Counted from the first letter of the stretch, positions 8,983 to 18,997 are shown. The stretch is DNA of 64,000 nucleotides from Bradyrhizobium lupini (GCF_040939785.1 NZ_CP162553.1:7707001-7771000), one strand, 5' to 3'. The notes: generated by a model from the letters alone, not told the origin. Translations and numbers: made by a program.

Positions 8983-10207
8983 TTACGACGCCGCCCGCGA
9001 TGCCTCGGCCGACAGCCGCCCAAGCAGCGACCTTGCCGTATCCGAGGGCGACAGCGAATCCACCGAAACGACGGGATCGCTGCGCATCTCGTGCTTGCCG
9101 TTCGACGTGTGCCGCATCACCGCGGAGAGGCGGCGGGCGATCATGTGCGCAGTGCGGAAGTCGGTCTCCGCGAACACGACGACGACCGAGCCGTCCTTCT
9201 GCGCCACGCCAAAATCCATCTGCCGCATCAGCCGGCTGAGAATGCGCGCGGCATCGAGCTGGGCGCGGGAATTGCCGGGATCGAAGGCGAAGCGTGCGAC
9301 CGAGAGGCCGCCGCCGCGAGCCAGCGTCTGCTCGACCGCCTTGGCAAAATCACGCGCAAAAGCTTCCGCCGTGAGCAGGCCGCTGCGCGGGTCGAGCCAC
9401 CCGCCGGCATCGATCGAGCGCAGCGTACGGCTCAGCTGGGCTTCCATGGCGTGCTGGCGGATCAGGGGCAGCGCGTTGGCGGCGACCTTCGCTGACTCGC
9501 CGGGGATCAGTTCGAGATTGGGCAGGTCGTAAGTCTGCGTCAACTGATGCGCAGTGACGACCACGGGCAGGCTGCGGAAGCGGGTGTCCTCGGCGAGCAC
9601 CGTGAGAAAGGCATCGGTCACGCGGGGGTAAAACCTTCGGCGAGCACGACGCCGTCGAGGTCGCGGGTGTTGAGATGCTTGGCCGCTGCCTCGATCGAGA
9701 GCGCCCCGATGACGCCGACGCGCTCGCCGAGCGCGACGGAAAGCGCGGGGTAAGCCGCGCCGCGGCCGATCAGAAGCACCGTGGCATCGCGAACGGGATC
9801 AGCCTCCGGCAGCGCGACTTTGACCTCGGGCAGCCGGCGCAGCACCGTGGCGTGAAGGGTACGAATCCGTAGAGCGGCGCGAAGCCGCGCGATCAGGCGT
9901 TCCGAATGGCCGGCGCGCGAGGAAGAGAAGGGCAGGACGTTGTGCGGGAGCGCGCCCGCCGCATCCAATGCCACGAAGGGAAGGTAAGGGGATTGCTCTG
10001 CGATCTTGCTGGCGAGCGGCGCCAGATGCGGCTCGTGCCCGGCATGCATCGCGGCGAGAACCGCGGCCGGCTGTACCTCTTCGACCGCGCGCGCAGCGCC
10101 GGCCCAGCCGGTGTCGATCACGGGAAAGATCGCGCCTCGTCCAGCGCCGCAAGGAAGGTCGGCCGCTCGCCATTGGACACAAACAGGATCGGGCCGGCCT
10201 GGGACAT
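8983..10207 (-). pseudogene. PleD-like protein with degenerate GGDEF domain, interrupted by two frameshifts
   Basis: Three overlapping reading frames join into one protein of about 408 residues if one base is added at about 10131-10136 and one in the G run at 9624-9628. The joined text at the second site reads AEGFTP-R-VTDAFLTVL, a natural receiver-domain helix. The N-terminal two thirds resemble response-regulator receiver modules. The C-terminal part (about 160 residues, from GWLDPRSGLLTAEAF) resembles a diguanylate cyclase domain, but DGSVVVV stands where GGDEF should be, so even an intact protein would probably not make cyclic di-GMP. It lies 85 bases after the AMP-binding-like gene in the same direction. 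The GTG/TGA overlap at 9618-9621 could alternatively mark two coupled genes, but the split falls inside a domain. Confidence 0.7.
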
Positions 10208-10292
10208 CGAGAAACTCTGGTCACGCAACAGGTGCTGCGCAATCTAGTCCGGCCGCCTTAATGCAGCGTCAATGGAACGGTCGAAACTCCGC

Positions 10293-11794
10293 TTAGACCG
10301 GCCCGGAACGGTCGCGAAAAGCTTCGACCATCAGGGGGTTAAGCCCGAGTTCGCTGAGCGCCTCGCGGGCGCGGGCATTGTCCTGAGCCCGGCCCGCGAG
10401 CCGGTGACCGGAGAGCCGGTCAGGCAGCGCGGTCAGCAGGGCGCCCTGGCCGAGCCGGCGCGCCCATTCCTGCAGGTCGTTGGAGAGGAAGCGGTAGCCG
10501 CCGACGGCCATGATCCCGGAGGGCGGCGCGGTGATGCAGATCGCGCCGCTGGGACGGTCGAGCCGCGCGGCGTAGCCGGTATCGACATAGTCGCGTGGCG
10601 GTTGCGCGATCAGGGTGTCGCCGACCGGCGGCGGCGGGGCGTAGGCCGCGATCGGCACCATCGGGCCGCGCAGCCCGAGCGTGCCCTTCGGCGTCAGCAG
10701 AATCTCGCCGGCGATCGACGAACCCGACTGCTCGCGCGGCGCGCCGTGCGGTCCCGGCATCACCGGCACCGGCATGCCGTCCTCGCCACGCCGGGCGCCG
10801 AACAATCCGGCCTCGCCGAACAGATAGACGTCCGTGAAAGGCGCATGCGGCGCAATCCATGCCTCGCTCGCCGACACCTGCTCGGGGGCGCGCCACAGGC
10901 CGATGACGTTGCGCAAGCTCGGCATCCGCGCCGCCAGCTCGGAATCGCCGAGCCGCTGGGCGAACTGTGCCGGTGCGATCAGCACGTCGCATTCGTGCGC
11001 ATTGATCTGCTGCTCCAGCACGTCGTTCTCGAAGGGGTGATGCAGCGCCAGCGTGCCGCCGCACAGCAGCCACACCGCGAGCGAGGAGGCGAGCCCTGCG
11101 AACGACATCGGCGTGAACGCCGCCATCACGGTTGCGCCTTGCCTGATGTCGGCTTCCAGCGACATCGCGAGCCCCCCGGCGATCAGGCTGAAATGCGGCC
11201 GCGGCACGGGACGAAAGCCTTCCGCGGTGACGTCGAAGGAGATCATCGCCGCCTTTCGGCCATCCTGAATCACGGCGCGCGCTGTGCCGGGCGGACGGGC
11301 CTGCACGTCGTCGAGCGAGGCCATGCCTTCGGGCAGGTTGGTGCCGAAGCCGCAGACATGGCGAATCGAGAAGGCTTCCGCGGCCGCGTGCATGGCGAGA
11401 TCGGCATAGCTGACGCCGTCGACCGTGCTCATGGTGACGATGGCGCGCGCCGCGGTACGATTGAGAGCGGCGGTCAGTTCGGCATGGCGCCAGAGCAGCG
11501 GCAGCACGGCGACGACAAGACCGGCGCGATGGGCGGCGAGAACGGTGAGCACGAACTCGACCGTATTCGGCAGTTGGATGGCGATGACGGAATTGGCCGG
11601 CAGGCCTGATTCGACGAAATAGGCGGACAGCGCCTCGATGGCGGTGTCAGCCTCGGCATAGCTCATCCGCCGCGGCTCGTGCCCGGTCACGCGGAACTTG
11701 TTCAGGGGTCGAGCAGAGCGGTCGCGTGCGGCTGCCGCATCAGCGTGCGCTGAAACAGTGTGTCGAGCGTCGGCGATACGGCTGGCTGGTTCAC
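10293..11794 (-). pseudogene. Class I adenylate-forming enzyme-like protein, frameshifted near its N-terminus
   Basis: The protein would have about 500 residues. A GTG at 11794, five bases after the upstream gene's stop, opens a frame reading NQPAVSPTLDTLFQRTLM, which ends at a stop near 11704. Adding one base to the GGGG run at 11705-11708 joins it in frame to the main part (NKFRVTGHEPRRMSYAEAD). The N-terminal half resembles acyl-CoA synthetases (YAEADTAIEALSAYF, AIQLPNTVEFVLTVLAAHRAG). The P-loop motif TSGTTGxPK is absent, replaced by SFDVTAEGFRPVPRPH, and the C-terminal catalytic lysine motif is not recognisable. It looks like a non-catalytic relative or an enzyme with changed chemistry. 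Confidence 0.7.
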
Positions 11795-11798
11795 GGCG

Positions 11799-13667
11799 TC
11801 ACTTTGCTTGATGAGCTTGCGGCTGCCCCTTCGACCACCAGGTCTCCGGCAAATAGCCGGACAGCGAGGTGGCCTCTGGCCGTTCTATCCGATTCCAGCG
11901 CGCGATCCATTGCTCGGATACGTTAAACAGGGGGATTGTATAGAAACCGGAGATCAAAGCGCGGTCGAGCGCCCGCACCGCGGATACGAAATCCGTGTGT
12001 TCACGGGCTTCCAGCAGTGCGGCGATCATCGCATCGACCGCGGGATCCCGGGCCCCCATGTAGTTGCGGGTGCCCGAACTGTCGGCGGCAGCGCTCCCCC
12101 AGTAGAAATATTGCTCGTTGCCGGGCGACAGGGACTGGTCCCAGCGGTTCTGGATCATGTCGAATTCGTAGGCGAGCCGGCGCTGGTCGAACTGCACGGG
12201 ATCGACCGATCGCACGCTGGGCTCGATGCCGGCGCGCCTGAGGTCGCGCTGAAAGGCAAGCGCGACGCGTTCCTGGTCGCGGGTCGTGACCAGGATCTCG
12301 AAGGTGAAGGGCGCCTTGGTCGCACGGTTGCGCAGCACGGTGCCGTCGAGATCGTAGCCGGCCTCCGACAACAGCTTCAGCGCCGCGCGCAGCGTGGTCC
12401 GGTCGCGGCCCGAACCGTCGGTCACCGGCAGGCGGTAGCTGCCGTCCATGATGTCAGGCGGGATCTGCGCGGCGAACGGCTTGAGCAACTCGCGCTCGCG
12501 CGCATCCGCAGGCTTGCCATACGCTGAGAGGTCCGAGCCGGCAAAATAGCCGGCGACGCGCGAGTAGAGGTTGAAGAAGTAGTTGCGGTTCACCAGCTCG
12601 AAATCGAACAGCAGCGTCAAGGCCTGGCGCACGCGGATGTCGGCGAATATGGGACGCCTCGTGTTGAACACCAGAAATTCGGAAGGTTGCGGCACGCCCG
12701 GCTTGAAGGTGTCGCGGATCACGTCGCCATTCTTCGCCGCGGGAAAGTCGTAGCCGTCGTGCCAGCGCAGCGGCTCGTGCTCGATGCGGAAATCATAGAG
12801 GCCGCGCTTGAAAGCTTCGAACTGGCCGTTGGCTTCGCGAAAATAGTCGAGCCTGATCTCCTCGAAATTGTAGAGCCCGCGATTGATGGCGAGGTCACGG
12901 CCCCAATAGTCGGGATTGCGGGTGAGCGTCACGCTGGCACCGGGCCTCACGGCGGTGACGCGATAGGGGCCGGAGCCGACCGGGCCCGACAGCGTCGTCT
13001 CCTCGAAAGCCGCGACGTCGACCGCATGTTTCGGCAGGATCGGCATCAGGCCGAGGATCAGCGGCAGTTCGCGGTCATTGGCTCCCGCAAGGTCGAAGCG
13101 GACGGTGAGGGGATCCGGCGCCTCGGCCCTTGCCACCTTGCCGTAATATTGCCGGTGGTTGGGGCGGCCGTGGTCGCGCAGCAACTGCCAGGAGAACAGC
13201 ACGTCCTCGGCGCGGACCGGCTTGCCGTCGGAGAAGCGCGCGCAGGGATCGATGTGGAACGTGACAAAGCTGCGCTCGTCATCGGTCTCGACCGATCTGG
13301 CGAGCAGTCCGTAGAGCGTGAACGGCTCGTCATTGCCGCGCGCGAGCAGGCTCTCGACCACGTAGTTCCGGACCGGCTGCACGGCCAGTCCCTTGACGAT
13401 GAAGGGATTGAGGCTGTCGAAGGTGCCGAGAACGCCCCAGGTCAGCCGGCCGCCCTTGGGGGCGTCAGGGTTGACGTAAGGCATGTGGGTGAAACCGGCA
13501 GGCATCGCCGGCTTGCCGTGCATGGCGATGGCGTGGGCTTCCTCGGCCTCTGCGCCGCTGGCCGGAAGCCCCAAGGAAAACGGGAGCCCCAAGGCGAAAG
13601 CCAGGACACAGAGGCGGACGCAAAGACCTTCAGGACGGCCCTCGAGAAGGCGCTGGAACATGAACAT
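11799..13667 (-). CDS. Extracellular solute-binding protein, family 5 (YejA-like peptide binder)
   Basis: A 622-residue periplasmic binding protein of an ABC peptide importer. A long hydrophobic signal segment (LCVLAFALGLPFSLGLP) sits near residues 18-35. The family 5 signatures follow: PKGGRLTWGVLGTFDSLNPF, SWQLLRDHGRPNHR, GSGPYRVTAVRPG and NPDYWGRDLAINRG. Closest in character to YejA, which serves the oligopeptide/microcin C importer. No permease or ATPase gene is nearby, so it must use components encoded elsewhere. It heads the minus-strand run that includes the AMP-binding-like and PleD-like genes. Confidence 0.9.
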   Translation of the reverse strand: MFMFQRLLEGRPEGLCVRLCVLAFALGLPFSLGLPASGAEAEEAHAIAMHGKPAMPAGFTHMPYVNPDAPKGGRLTWGVLGTFDSLNPFIVKGLAVQPVRNYVVESLLARGNDEPFTLYGLLARSVETDDERSFVTFHIDPCARFSDGKPVRAEDVLFSWQLLRDHGRPNHRQYYGKVARAEAPDPLTVRFDLAGANDRELPLILGLMPILPKHAVDVAAFEETTLSGPVGSGPYRVTAVRPGASVTLTRNPDYWGRDLAINRGLYNFEEIRLDYFREANGQFEAFKRGLYDFRIEHEPLRWHDGYDFPAAKNGDVIRDTFKPGVPQPSEFLVFNTRRPIFADIRVRQALTLLFDFELVNRNYFFNLYSRVAGYFAGSDLSAYGKPADARERELLKPFAAQIPPDIMDGSYRLPVTDGSGRDRTTLRAALKLLSEAGYDLDGTVLRNRATKAPFTFEILVTTRDQERVALAFQRDLRRAGIEPSVRSVDPVQFDQRRLAYEFDMIQNRWDQSLSPGNEQYFYWGSAAADSSGTRNYMGARDPAVDAMIAALLEAREHTDFVSAVRALDRALISGFYTIPLFNVSEQWIARWNRIERPEATSLSGYLPETWWSKGQPQAHQAK

Positions 13668-13927
13668 GTGGACACGTTGATTCGAGGACCGCAGGCCTGA
13701 ATCCTATCACAGGGATTTTCCCGGGGGCGCACGCCGACGCGCGGTCAAAGGCGCTTGTCGGCATTGATCTTTTCGTCGGCCACGTTAAGAAGGCACGCAA
13801 TCGCGCAAGAGCGCCGAGCCCGTCACTTATCTGCCTCATTTGACGGGGAGAGAGCCGCGCCCAACGCGGCCAGGCTCGGTGCGTCGAAGCGGTTCGGGCA
13901 CTTCCCGTTCAGAAAGGGTTTTCCGCA

Positions 13928-14752
13928 ATGAATTTCCGTTACTTGGCCGCGTCCGTCCGGCCGCGCGGGCGACTTCTCGCCTTGTTGACGGCGACGGCGT
14001 TGGCCGTCCCGTTTGCCGCCGAGGCCCAGGCTCCCGCGCCAGCTCCGGGCACGCCCGCGCCCAAGGCGACCCCGAAGGCCGCTCCGAAGGCTGCCCCCAA
14101 GGCTCCGGCGCCGGCCGCTCAGGCACCGGCCCAGCCGGCACCCGCCCAGGGCGCTCCGGCGCAGGGCGCTCCAGCGCAGCAGGGCGCGGCCCAGCCGGCC
14201 GATCAGCAAATCCAGCTGATCTACGCCCCCTGGACCAAGTTCTGCCTCAAGGGCCAGGACGCCAATGCCAAGCAGGTCTGCTTCACCGGCAAGGACGGCC
14301 GTATCGAGTCGGGCCAGCCGGTCATCGCGGCCGTCATCATCGAGCCGGAAGGCGAGCCGAAAAAGATCCTGCGCGTGACGCTGCCGCTCGGCATGCAGTT
14401 GGTGCACGGCACCCGCATCATCGTGGACAACAATCCGCCGTTGCAGAGCCCGTATGTGATCTGCTTCCAGAACGGCTGCATGTCCGACTACGAAGCCACG
14501 CCCGAGTTCATCAACAACATGAAGAAGGGCCAGAACCTCGTTGTTCAGGCGATCAATGCCAACGGCGCACCGCTGACGCTGCCGCTGCCGCTCGCCGGCG
14601 AATTCCAGAAGGCCTATGACGGCCCGCCGACCGATCCGAAGGTGTTCGAGGAAACCCAGAGGAAGCTGCAGGAAGAGCTCCAGAAGAAGGCTGAAGAGCT
14701 GCAGAAGAAGCAGCAGCAAGCGCCTGGCGCCGCTCCGGCCGGACAGAAGTAA
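13928..14752 (+). CDS. Invasion-associated locus B (IalB) family periplasmic protein
   Basis: A 274-residue exported protein. Residues 1-34 form a signal peptide ending in AEAQA. A low-complexity Ala/Pro/Lys linker covers about residues 35-95. The IalB domain follows (PWTKFCLKG, KQVCFTGKDGRIESG, VDNNPPLQSPYVICFQNGC), with four conserved cysteines likely to form disulphides. The tail from about residue 240 is a Glu/Lys/Gln-rich coiled-coil stretch. IalB proteins were named for invasion in Bartonella; in free-living rhizobia the role is unknown. Confidence 0.9.
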   Translation: MNFRYLAASVRPRGRLLALLTATALAVPFAAEAQAPAPAPGTPAPKATPKAAPKAAPKAPAPAAQAPAQPAPAQGAPAQGAPAQQGAAQPADQQIQLIYAPWTKFCLKGQDANAKQVCFTGKDGRIESGQPVIAAVIIEPEGEPKKILRVTLPLGMQLVHGTRIIVDNNPPLQSPYVICFQNGCMSDYEATPEFINNMKKGQNLVVQAINANGAPLTLPLPLAGEFQKAYDGPPTDPKVFEETQRKLQEELQKKAEELQKKQQQAPGAAPAGQK

Positions 14753-14774
14753 TCAGGGATCAATCCCGCATATG

Positions 14775-14804
14775 AAAAAGGCGCTCGGTTCGAGCGCCTT
14801 TTTT
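14775..14804 (+). terminator. rho-independent terminator after ialB
   Basis: The sequence AAAAAGGCGCTCG pairs with CGAGCGCCTTTTT around a short loop. The A-rich left arm makes it usable in both directions, so it can also end the convergent hspQ transcript. Confidence 0.85.
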
Positions 14805-14829
14805 GCTGGCCAGTTGATGGCTTCGAAAC

Positions 14830-15159
14830 TCAGTTCAGCGAAGGATTGCGCGGGCGATAGCCGGTCTTGTCCTTGACGAAGATCTCGGCGACCTGGGAAT
14901 GCCGGACCGGCTCGCCGGAATCGTCCGGCACGAGATTCTGCTCGGAGACATAGGCGACGTATTCCGACTCCGAGTTCTCCGCGAGCAGGTGATAGAACGG
15001 CTGGTCCTTGTGGGGCCGCACCTCCTCGGGGATCGACAGCCACCACTCTTCGGTGTTGTTGAATTCCGGATCGATGTCGAAGATCACGCCCCGGAACGAG
15101 AAGATCCGGTGGCGCACGACCTGTCCGATCTGGAATTTGGCGGTCCGCGCTTTAATCAT
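14830..15159 (-). CDS. hspQ: Heat-shock protein HspQ (YccV family)
   Basis: A 109-residue protein of the HspQ/hemimethylated-DNA-binding YccV family. The hallmark segments are present: KFQIGQVVRHRIFSFRGVIF, then DPEFNNTEEWWLSIP, and the DQPFYHLLAEN block. In enterobacteria HspQ modulates Lon protease specificity and DnaA stability. It ends opposite the ialB terminator. Confidence 0.93.
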   Translation of the reverse strand: MIKARTAKFQIGQVVRHRIFSFRGVIFDIDPEFNNTEEWWLSIPEEVRPHKDQPFYHLLAENSESEYVAYVSEQNLVPDDSGEPVRHSQVAEIFVKDKTGYRPRNPSLN

Positions 15160-15265
15160 TCCCCGTCGATAGACCAGGATTGTGGCCGATGCTAGTGCCC
15201 TGATCTGGAATTAACCCGCGGTTGCGGGGCAGATAGGCCCCCAATCTTCAGAAAACACTTCATCA

Positions 15266-16219
15266 ATGGTCGATATCCTCAATCTGGCTCTACCATATTT
15301 CGGCTTGATCTTCGTTGGATTCGCCTGTGGCAAGGTCAAATCCCTGCCGGAATCGGGCCTCGCCTGGATGAACTTCTTCCTGCTCTATGTGTCGCTGCCG
15401 GCGCTGCTGTTTGCGATCATGTCGAAGACGCCGTTTTCGGAATTGAACAACCCGCCGTTCCTGGTCGCGACCACCCTGTCGACCGTTGCGGCGTTCACAC
15501 TCGCGCTGGTCGTCGGCAAGGTTTTGGGCGGGCTGACGCTGCGCGAGGCGACGCTCGCCGGGCTCTCCGGCGGCTACGGCAATATCGGCTACATGGGACC
15601 GGGGCTGGCGCTCGCCGTGCTCGGGCCGAAGGCCTCCGCGCCGACTGCGCTGATCTTCTGCTGCGACAGCATCTTCCTGTTCACGATCGTGCCGTTGCTG
15701 ATCGAGCTCTCCGACCGCGATCATCCCTCGATCGTGCATGCCTTCGGCGTCGTGCTGAAGCAGATCGTGCTCAACCCGCTGATCATGTCGGCCTGCTTTG
15801 GCGCGGCCTTCGCATCGCTGCATATCGAGATGCCCGTCGCACTCGATCGCACCATCACCTTCCTCCAGAACGCAGCCGCTCCGACCGCGCTGTTCGTGCT
15901 CGGGGTGACCGTGGCGCTCCGCCCGTTCGATCGGGTCCCGTGGGAAGTGCCGGGCGTGATCGCGATCAAGCTCCTGATCCATCCGCTTGCAGCTTTCGGC
16001 CTGATGCTGGCGCTCGGCCCGTTTGCGCAGCCCTGGGCCGCGACCGCCGTGCTGATGGCCTCGCTGCCGCCGGCGCTAAACGTGTTCGTCATCGCCCGGC
16101 AGAACGACGCCTGGATCGAGTCTGCCTCCGTCGCGGTGCTGCTCGGGACGTTTGCGTCCGTGGTCACGCTGACCAGCGTGATGTGGGCGATCCAGACTGG
16201 CCGGCTGGCGTTTCCTTGA
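15266..16219 (+). CDS. AEC family transporter (auxin efflux carrier type)
   Basis: A 317-residue inner-membrane protein with about ten hydrophobic segments. The family pattern is clear: an N-terminal LPYFGLIFVGFACGK helix, SGGYGNIGYMGPGLAL in the middle, and ASLPPALNVFVIARQ near the C-terminus. Bacterial members export or exchange small organic acids such as malonate or malate. No neighbouring gene suggests a substrate. Confidence 0.92.
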   Translation: MVDILNLALPYFGLIFVGFACGKVKSLPESGLAWMNFFLLYVSLPALLFAIMSKTPFSELNNPPFLVATTLSTVAAFTLALVVGKVLGGLTLREATLAGLSGGYGNIGYMGPGLALAVLGPKASAPTALIFCCDSIFLFTIVPLLIELSDRDHPSIVHAFGVVLKQIVLNPLIMSACFGAAFASLHIEMPVALDRTITFLQNAAAPTALFVLGVTVALRPFDRVPWEVPGVIAIKLLIHPLAAFGLMLALGPFAQPWAATAVLMASLPPALNVFVIARQNDAWIESASVAVLLGTFASVVTLTSVMWAIQTGRLAFP

Positions 16220-16226
16220 GCGGCGG

Positions 16227-17411
16227 TTACTTCCGCCAAGTCGGCGTGAGCCCCTCGCGCATCGCAAAACGCCGGAGCGGGCCGATCGCGCCGAGCAGGT
16301 GCATGCCGACCGCGCGGACGGGCTGGAGTGGCAGGAAATCGTTGAGCAGCGAGCGGTTGGCGATGTCGATCGCAAAGGTCCGGCTCAGGATGTCCGGACG
16401 CCGCGCCCGGTCATAACGCTTGAGCACGTCTGCTGCGCCGGGATCTTGGCCTGATGCGATGGCCTCGCCTGCAAGCCTCGCAATGTCGGCGGCATCGCGG
16501 AGGCCGAGATTGAGACCCTGGGCGCCGATCGGGGGAACCACATGGGCGGCTTCGCCGACCAGCGCAATGCGGTCGCCGCCGAAGGATTTGGGACGTTCGA
16601 TCGCCAGCGGGAACAGATGGCGGCCCGGCTCCACCGTCATGCGCCCGAGGATCGAATGCGACTGCTTCTCGATCGCGGCGGACAATTCCTCATCGCTCAG
16701 GCCGCGAAGCCGCTCGGCGTCCGCAGGCGCCGAGACCCAGACGACGCTGGAACGATCGCCGGGCAGGGGCACGAACACGCAAGGACCATGCGGGGTGTGG
16801 AACTCGGTCGAGACGTTGCGGTGGGGCCGCGCGTGCCCGACGTTGAAAGTCAGTGCCGTCTGGGTCAGCTCGCGCCGCGTCACCGCGATGCCGGAGGCTT
16901 CGCGGCACAGCGAATGCCGGCCGTCGGCCCCGACCACGAGGCGGGCCGAGAGAAATTGCGCAGCGGCCGTGCGGATCGCGACGTCATCGGCTTCGATGAC
17001 GACAGTTTCGGCCTCGTCGTCGAAACGGACGACATCGGGCAGTTCGGCCGCGCGCGCTTCCAGCGCCAGCATCAGCGAGCGGTTGTCGATGTTGTAGCCG
17101 AAGGCATCGAGGCCGATTTCGTGGCAGGAGAACCGGACCTCCGGCGCACGAAACAGCCGGCCGGTGTCGTCGACGAGCCGCATGATTTCGAGCGCGGCCG
17201 CCTTGTCCTTGCAGCGCGGCCAGACGTCGAGGCTCTCCAGCAGATCGACGGAGGCACCGAGTAGCGCCGTGGTTCGATTGTCGGCATAAGGCATGCGACG
17301 CGCCACCAGCGCGGTCCGTGCGCCCGCCCGCGCCAATGCGATGGCGGCGCTCAGTCCCGCCGGTCCGCCGCCGATCACGGCCGCGTCAAAGAGTGTCGAT
17401 GCATCTGTCAT
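16227..17411 (-). CDS. UbiH/UbiF/VisC-type FAD-dependent hydroxylase
   Basis: A 394-residue flavoprotein monooxygenase of the ubiquinone-hydroxylase group. It has the FAD Rossmann motif (GGGPAGLSAAIALARAG), the DG motif (VGADGRHSLCR) and the ribityl motif (ALVGEAAHVVPPIGAQGLN). The aspartate usually found in GDAAH is Glu here. The start at 17411 gives the standard N-terminus; the frame is open to 17456. The ring position hydroxylated cannot be told from sequence. Divergent from pcs. Confidence 0.85.
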   Translation of the reverse strand: MTDASTLFDAAVIGGGPAGLSAAIALARAGARTALVARRMPYADNRTTALLGASVDLLESLDVWPRCKDKAAALEIMRLVDDTGRLFRAPEVRFSCHEIGLDAFGYNIDNRSLMLALEARAAELPDVVRFDDEAETVVIEADDVAIRTAAAQFLSARLVVGADGRHSLCREASGIAVTRRELTQTALTFNVGHARPHRNVSTEFHTPHGPCVFVPLPGDRSSVVWVSAPADAERLRGLSDEELSAAIEKQSHSILGRMTVEPGRHLFPLAIERPKSFGGDRIALVGEAAHVVPPIGAQGLNLGLRDAADIARLAGEAIASGQDPGAADVLKRYDRARRPDILSRTFAIDIANRSLLNDFLPLQPVRAVGMHLLGAIGPLRRFAMREGLTPTWRK

Positions 17412-17540
17412 GGAACGACATTGGACATGCCCCGCGGCAAATTCAAGCCCACTCATATTTCCCTGATTTTATGACGAATTGTGCGACCAGGCGCCGCAAT
17501 GGCTTATGTGCAAACCGGTGTCATTCTGATAGCAGAAGTC

Positions 17541-18266
17541 ATGGACAGCCAAGAGGATTCCCTGAAGCCCAGGCCCGCGATCCGCGCCGCTGCCTTCTCG
17601 GTGCACATCTTCACCGCGTTCGGTGCGGCGATCGCGCTGCTGGCGATGCTTGAGGCCGTGCGTGAGCACTGGGCGGCGATGTTTCAATGGCTGGGCGTCG
17701 CCCTCATCATCGACGCGATCGATGGGCCGATCGCGCGCCGGCTCAACGTCAAGGACGTGCAGCCGAACTGGTCGGGCGACGTGCTCGACCTCGTGGTCGA
17801 TTTCGTCACTTACGTCTTCGTGCCGGCCTATGCGATCGTGGCCAGCGGCTTGCTGCTGCCGGTCGCAGCTCCCCTGCTCGGCGTCGCCATCATCGTCACC
17901 AGCGCATTATATTTCGCCGATCTGCGCATGAAAGCGGACGACAATCATTTCCGCGGTTTTCCGGCGCTGTGGAATGCGGCGGCGTTCTATCTGTTTCTGC
18001 TGCACTGGCCGCCGCTGCTCTCGACGCTGCTAGTAGCGGCCCTGGTGGTGCTGACCTTCGTGCCGTTCCACGTGCTGCATCCGGTGCGCGTCGTGCGGCT
18101 GCGCTGGCTGACGATGTCGCTGATCGCCATCTGGGCTCTGCTCTCCTTCTACACGCTGCAGATGGACTTTCGCGTCGGCACCGGTGTGACTGTCGCGCTC
18201 TGCGCGATCGCGCTCTGGATCAGCTTCAGCGACGCATTGATACGGCTGACAAGATCCTTCGCATGA
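17541..18266 (+). CDS. pcs: Phosphatidylcholine synthase
   Basis: A 241-residue membrane enzyme of the CDP-alcohol phosphatidyltransferase family, which joins choline directly to CDP-diacylglycerol. The motif is visible as DGPIARRL followed by SGDVLDLVVDFVTY, with the metal-binding aspartates in DVLDLVVD. About eight hydrophobic segments follow. Starting at 17541 gives the length usual for rhizobial Pcs; the frame is open from 17481. Phosphatidylcholine is a major lipid of plant-associated alphaproteobacteria. Its stop overlaps terC in an ATGA arrangement. Confidence 0.9.
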   Translation: MDSQEDSLKPRPAIRAAAFSVHIFTAFGAAIALLAMLEAVREHWAAMFQWLGVALIIDAIDGPIARRLNVKDVQPNWSGDVLDLVVDFVTYVFVPAYAIVASGLLLPVAAPLLGVAIIVTSALYFADLRMKADDNHFRGFPALWNAAAFYLFLLHWPPLLSTLLVAALVVLTFVPFHVLHPVRVVRLRWLTMSLIAIWALLSFYTLQMDFRVGTGVTVALCAIALWISFSDALIRLTRSFA

Positions 18267-18997
18267 TGCACCTGTTGACCAGCCCCGAAGCCTGGGCCGC
18301 GCTCCTCACCTTGACCGCGCTCGAGATCGTGCTCGGCATCGACAACGTCATCTTCCTGTCGGTGATCGTCTCGCGCATTCCCGAGAAGCAGGCGCACCGC
18401 GCCCGCCAGATCGGGCTCGCGCTGGCGCTGATCTTCCGCATCATCCTGCTCAGCCTCCTGGTCTGGCTGATCGGCCTGACCGCGCCGGTGTTTTCGTTTT
18501 CCGGTTACGGCTTCTCCTGGCGCGACCTCATCCTGATCGGCGGCGGTCTGTTCCTGATTGCGAAGGCGACGCACGAGATTCATGGCGAGGTCGAAGCCGA
18601 TGACGGCGAGGGCGGCGAGAAGTCACCTCGTAACGCTTTCTTCTGGGTCATCGTCCAGATCGTGATCATCGACATCGTGTTCTCGCTGGACTCGATCATC
18701 ACGGCGATCGGCATGGCGCAGGACCTCGAAATCATGATCGCGGCCGTCGTGATCGCCTGTCTCATCATGTACATTTCGGCCGGACCGGTGTCGCGGTTCG
18801 TCGCGGAGCATCCGACCACGAAAATGCTGGCTCTGGCCTTCCTGGTGCTGATCGGCGTCGCGCTGGTTGCGGACGGATTCCAATTCCACATCCCGCGCGG
18901 CTACATCTATTTCGCGATTGCGTTCTCGGCAGCGGTCGAGTTTTTCAACGTGCTAGCGAAACGCAACCGCAGGAAGACCGGCAAGCCGTCGGTCTAG
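18263..18997 (+). CDS. TerC family integral membrane protein
   Basis: A 244-residue membrane protein with seven or so helices. Both acidic intramembrane motifs of TerC/Alx/YkoY are present: EIVLGIDNVIF near residue 20 and DIVFSLDSIITAIG near residue 140. The family is linked to metal-ion homeostasis, especially manganese export in the Alx/YkoY branch. A four-base overlap with pcs implies co-transcription. Confidence 0.92.
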   Translation: MMHLLTSPEAWAALLTLTALEIVLGIDNVIFLSVIVSRIPEKQAHRARQIGLALALIFRIILLSLLVWLIGLTAPVFSFSGYGFSWRDLILIGGGLFLIAKATHEIHGEVEADDGEGGEKSPRNAFFWVIVQIVIIDIVFSLDSIITAIGMAQDLEIMIAAVVIACLIMYISAGPVSRFVAEHPTTKMLALAFLVLIGVALVADGFQFHIPRGYIYFAIAFSAAVEFFNVLAKRNRRKTGKPSV

